A program made the translations under genes and the position numbers. The notes beneath the pieces were generated by a model. The model saw nothing but the letters and a program-made list of their open reading frames with translations, searched no databases and had not been told where the DNA came from. From an uncultured Scytonema sp. (GTDB lineage Bacteria > Cyanobacteriota > Cyanobacteriia > Cyanobacteriales > Nostocaceae): a stretch of 64,000 nucleotides of DNA. The stretch spans positions 62,001-126,000 of the forward strand of contig CALMVQ010000103.1 in the NCBI GenBank assembly GCA_937873135.1. Direction: 5' to 3'. This document shows, piece after piece, positions 62,794 to 64,000 of this stretch (positions within the stretch are counted from its first letter, which is position 1; every line of letters starts with the position of its first letter).

Positions 62794-62826
62794 AGATCCC
62801 CGACTTCTTGAAGAAGTCGGGGATCT
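62794..62826. terminator. Bidirectional terminator
   Basis: AGATCCCCGACTTC and its complement form a near-perfect stem of about 14 bp with a 4-5 nt loop between two convergent genes; GTGTTTTC follows on the plus strand. Confidence 0.65.
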
Positions 62827-62843
62827 GTGTTTTCAATACCCAC

Positions 62844-63596
62844 CTACTTATGACAACAATTAGTAACAGGAAGTGAGACAATTTTTTCGAACTTTACTTG
62901 TTGTAACAAGTTAGCCCAAGCGGAGGATATATCGTTTTGTTTTTTGCCGCGCATATTTACTGCCAAAGTTGTTGCAGTATCAAACCAAATGCCATTTTTG
63001 GCGTAAATAGTTGCTTGATCAACAGGTGTTTTAGCACCTGCTAATTGATTTTTCAACGTTGTAGATACGGAGACTCTTTGGATACTACCCCTAACATTTC
63101 CTGGTTTATCTTCCACAGTCTGAAAATCACAGTAAATAGAAAAAGACCAATTATAGAGTTTACCAATTTGTAAAGGTGGTGTTTTTTCAGAGAGTGTGAA
63201 ACTGATTATACCACGTGGAACTTCAGCGTTTTTTAACATCATTTTATAAATTTCTTTGCCGACGTCGTCTTTTAACACAAACTCAATAGCATCTTTTGTT
63301 GTCAGATTTCTGGGCAAACTAAACCAAAAGTGAGGACGTTCAGCAACTGTTAATCCCCACAAAAAATCACCATTGGTTGATTTAGTTAAAGGGACCAATG
63401 CTGTTGGTTCGCAACCTCTTCCAGCCCCTCCTTGTGCTCTTCCTGTTGGTTCTCCACGCGTTGGTGGTGGTGGTGGCTCAAAGTTGATTGATATTAGTTT
63501 TGAATTAGGATTTTGAGTATTAATTTGTTCTGCATAAAGGCGGGCACAACTCGTACAGAGTGCTATAATGATAAGAGTCTTAATTATTTGAGTCAT
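62844..63596 (-). CDS. DUF928-family exported protein
   Basis: 250 residues: an N-terminal hydrophobic signal segment (IIKTLIIIALCTSCARLYA), a Pro/Gly linker (PPPPTRGEPTGRAQGGAGRG), then the DUF928 domain (PLTKSTNGDFLWGLTVAERPHFWFSLP, YNWSFSIYCD, IWFDTATTLA). Secreted or periplasmic, function unknown. In cyanobacteria this family sits next to CHASE2-sensor and CHAT genes. Here the gene follows the CHASE2 gene tail by about 150 bp on the same strand. Confidence 0.88.
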   Translation of the reverse strand: MTQIIKTLIIIALCTSCARLYAEQINTQNPNSKLISINFEPPPPPTRGEPTGRAQGGAGRGCEPTALVPLTKSTNGDFLWGLTVAERPHFWFSLPRNLTTKDAIEFVLKDDVGKEIYKMMLKNAEVPRGIISFTLSEKTPPLQIGKLYNWSFSIYCDFQTVEDKPGNVRGSIQRVSVSTTLKNQLAGAKTPVDQATIYAKNGIWFDTATTLAVNMRGKKQNDISSAWANLLQQVKFEKIVSLPVTNCCHK

Positions 63597-63743
63597 ATTG
63601 AAATAAAATAGGAAAGAATTTTTGCTCTCGTTTATTATTAAAGGTTTGATTTGACAAAATTATGCAAGTTAAATTATGAAAAATTTTACGTAAAAACTCT
63701 CCTAAACCCTTATTTCTCTTTTTGTGGTTGATTGCTCCTCAGT

Positions 63744-64000
63744 TTATGCGTCAGTCTTGTCTTTATTACTTAACAACAATAAAACAACAGTACCATCAGT
63801 AAGCAGCAAAGCAAGCATTGGTGCAATCAAAGGCACCCAGCCGCCATAATTAAGCAAAACCCAACACGTTCCAAACAGTATTATTATTAACACGGATACA
63901 ACTGTACTCATAATTATTAACTTGCCACAGCGCCAAGCAACAAACCCCCCAATCAAAGACCAGCAAGCAATCCAGCTAAATTCTTGCCAAAGATGCCAAA
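63744..64000 (-). CDS. CHASE2-domain protein, C-terminal end (truncated by window)
   Basis: The frame is open to the window edge (first full codon at 63,998), reading WHLWQEFSWIACWSLIGGFVAWR, then two transmembrane helices (VVSVLIIILFGTCWVLLNYG; GWVPLIAPMLALLLTDGTVVLLLL) and a short DKTDA end. The three-helix end of CHASE2 sensor proteins has this form. The internal TTG at 63,956 is not the start. The extracellular sensor part lies beyond the window. Confidence 0.75.
   Translation of the reverse strand, partial: WHLWQEFSWIACWSLIGGFVAWRCGKLIIMSTVVSVLIIILFGTCWVLLNYGGWVPLIAPMLALLLTDGTVVLLLLSNKDKTDA

Noticed and set aside
1-64000. tRNA, rRNA, tmRNA and cobalamin-riboswitch search by eye
   Set aside because: No T-loop GTTCRANYC with a matching acceptor stem was seen, and no cobalamin-riboswitch-like leader was seen upstream of nrdJ or cobB. 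A covariance search could still find a small RNA missed by eye.

Overview
This window reads as chromosomal DNA of a filamentous, probably heterocyst-forming cyanobacterium (Nostocales-like; genus not determinable). Reasons: HIP1-type GCGATCGC octamers throughout, heptameric short tandem repeats between genes, the oxidative pentose phosphate order fbp-tal-zwf-opcA, SipA, a cyanobacterial RNA-binding RRM protein, lipid A and murein enzymes, GUN4, CHAT and CHASE2/DUF928 families, and many decaying insertion sequences.

Layout. 1-3.5 kb: tail of a sensor kinase, a methyltransferase, and small broken accessory genes. 3.6-7.8 kb: a tight operon of a CHAT-protease/ATPase and an ATPase/transmembrane/GUN4 protein. 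8-10.7 kb: sipA between two palindromic elements, a 5'-truncated tnpB, and a Spy/LTxxQ periplasmic protein divergent from a DesK/NarL-type two-component pair (10.9-13.1 kb). 13.3-16.6 kb: a voltage-gated-type potassium channel, a MATE exporter and a small hypothetical gene. 16.7-18.9 kb: an IS701-like element wrecked by point changes and by an IS630 fragment. 19.3-26.6 kb: housekeeping genes (tkt, fabF, acpP, an HdrB-like protein, nudC). 26.8-32.1 kb: a STAND-like ATPase, lpxD, mltA and a small conserved protein. 32.9-39.2 kb: accessory genes including a PhnD-like lipoprotein, an EAD1/FGE remnant, a LuxR-only protein, a possible TIR/deoxyribosyltransferase-like protein, DUF3386 and an Rpn-like protein. 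39.5-43 kb: a PNPOx-like flavoprotein and nrdJ, a class II ribonucleotide reductase gene split by a group I intron. 44-52.3 kb: rbp, fbp-tal-zwf-opcA, cobB. 52.5-60.3 kb: MHYT/PAS kinase, cNMP-domain protein with an NTT-like/HEAT protein, infC. 60.8-64 kb: alpha/beta hydrolase, a possible nuclease-fold protein, DUF928 and the tail of a CHASE2 protein.

How the genes relate. fbp, tal, zwf and opcA form the oxidative pentose phosphate module, with a GTA-N8-TAC (NtcA-type) site upstream; tkt acts in the same sugar-phosphate network. nrdJ needs adenosylcobalamin and cobB makes a corrin precursor. The CHAT/AAA/GUN4 operon, the EAD1-FGE remnant, the STAND ATPase and the CHASE2/DUF928 pair belong to the regulatory and conflict repertoire of multicellular cyanobacteria.

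Most unusual points: (1) a 362-nt group I intron exactly between the catalytic Cys and Glu codons of the NrdJ active-site motif; (2) two 130-bp palindromic elements flanking sipA whose 10-nt loops are exact reverse complements of each other; (3) a dispersed CTAGTAC-bounded small element with at least six copies or fragments; (4) the CHAT-ATPase / ATPase-GUN4 operon.
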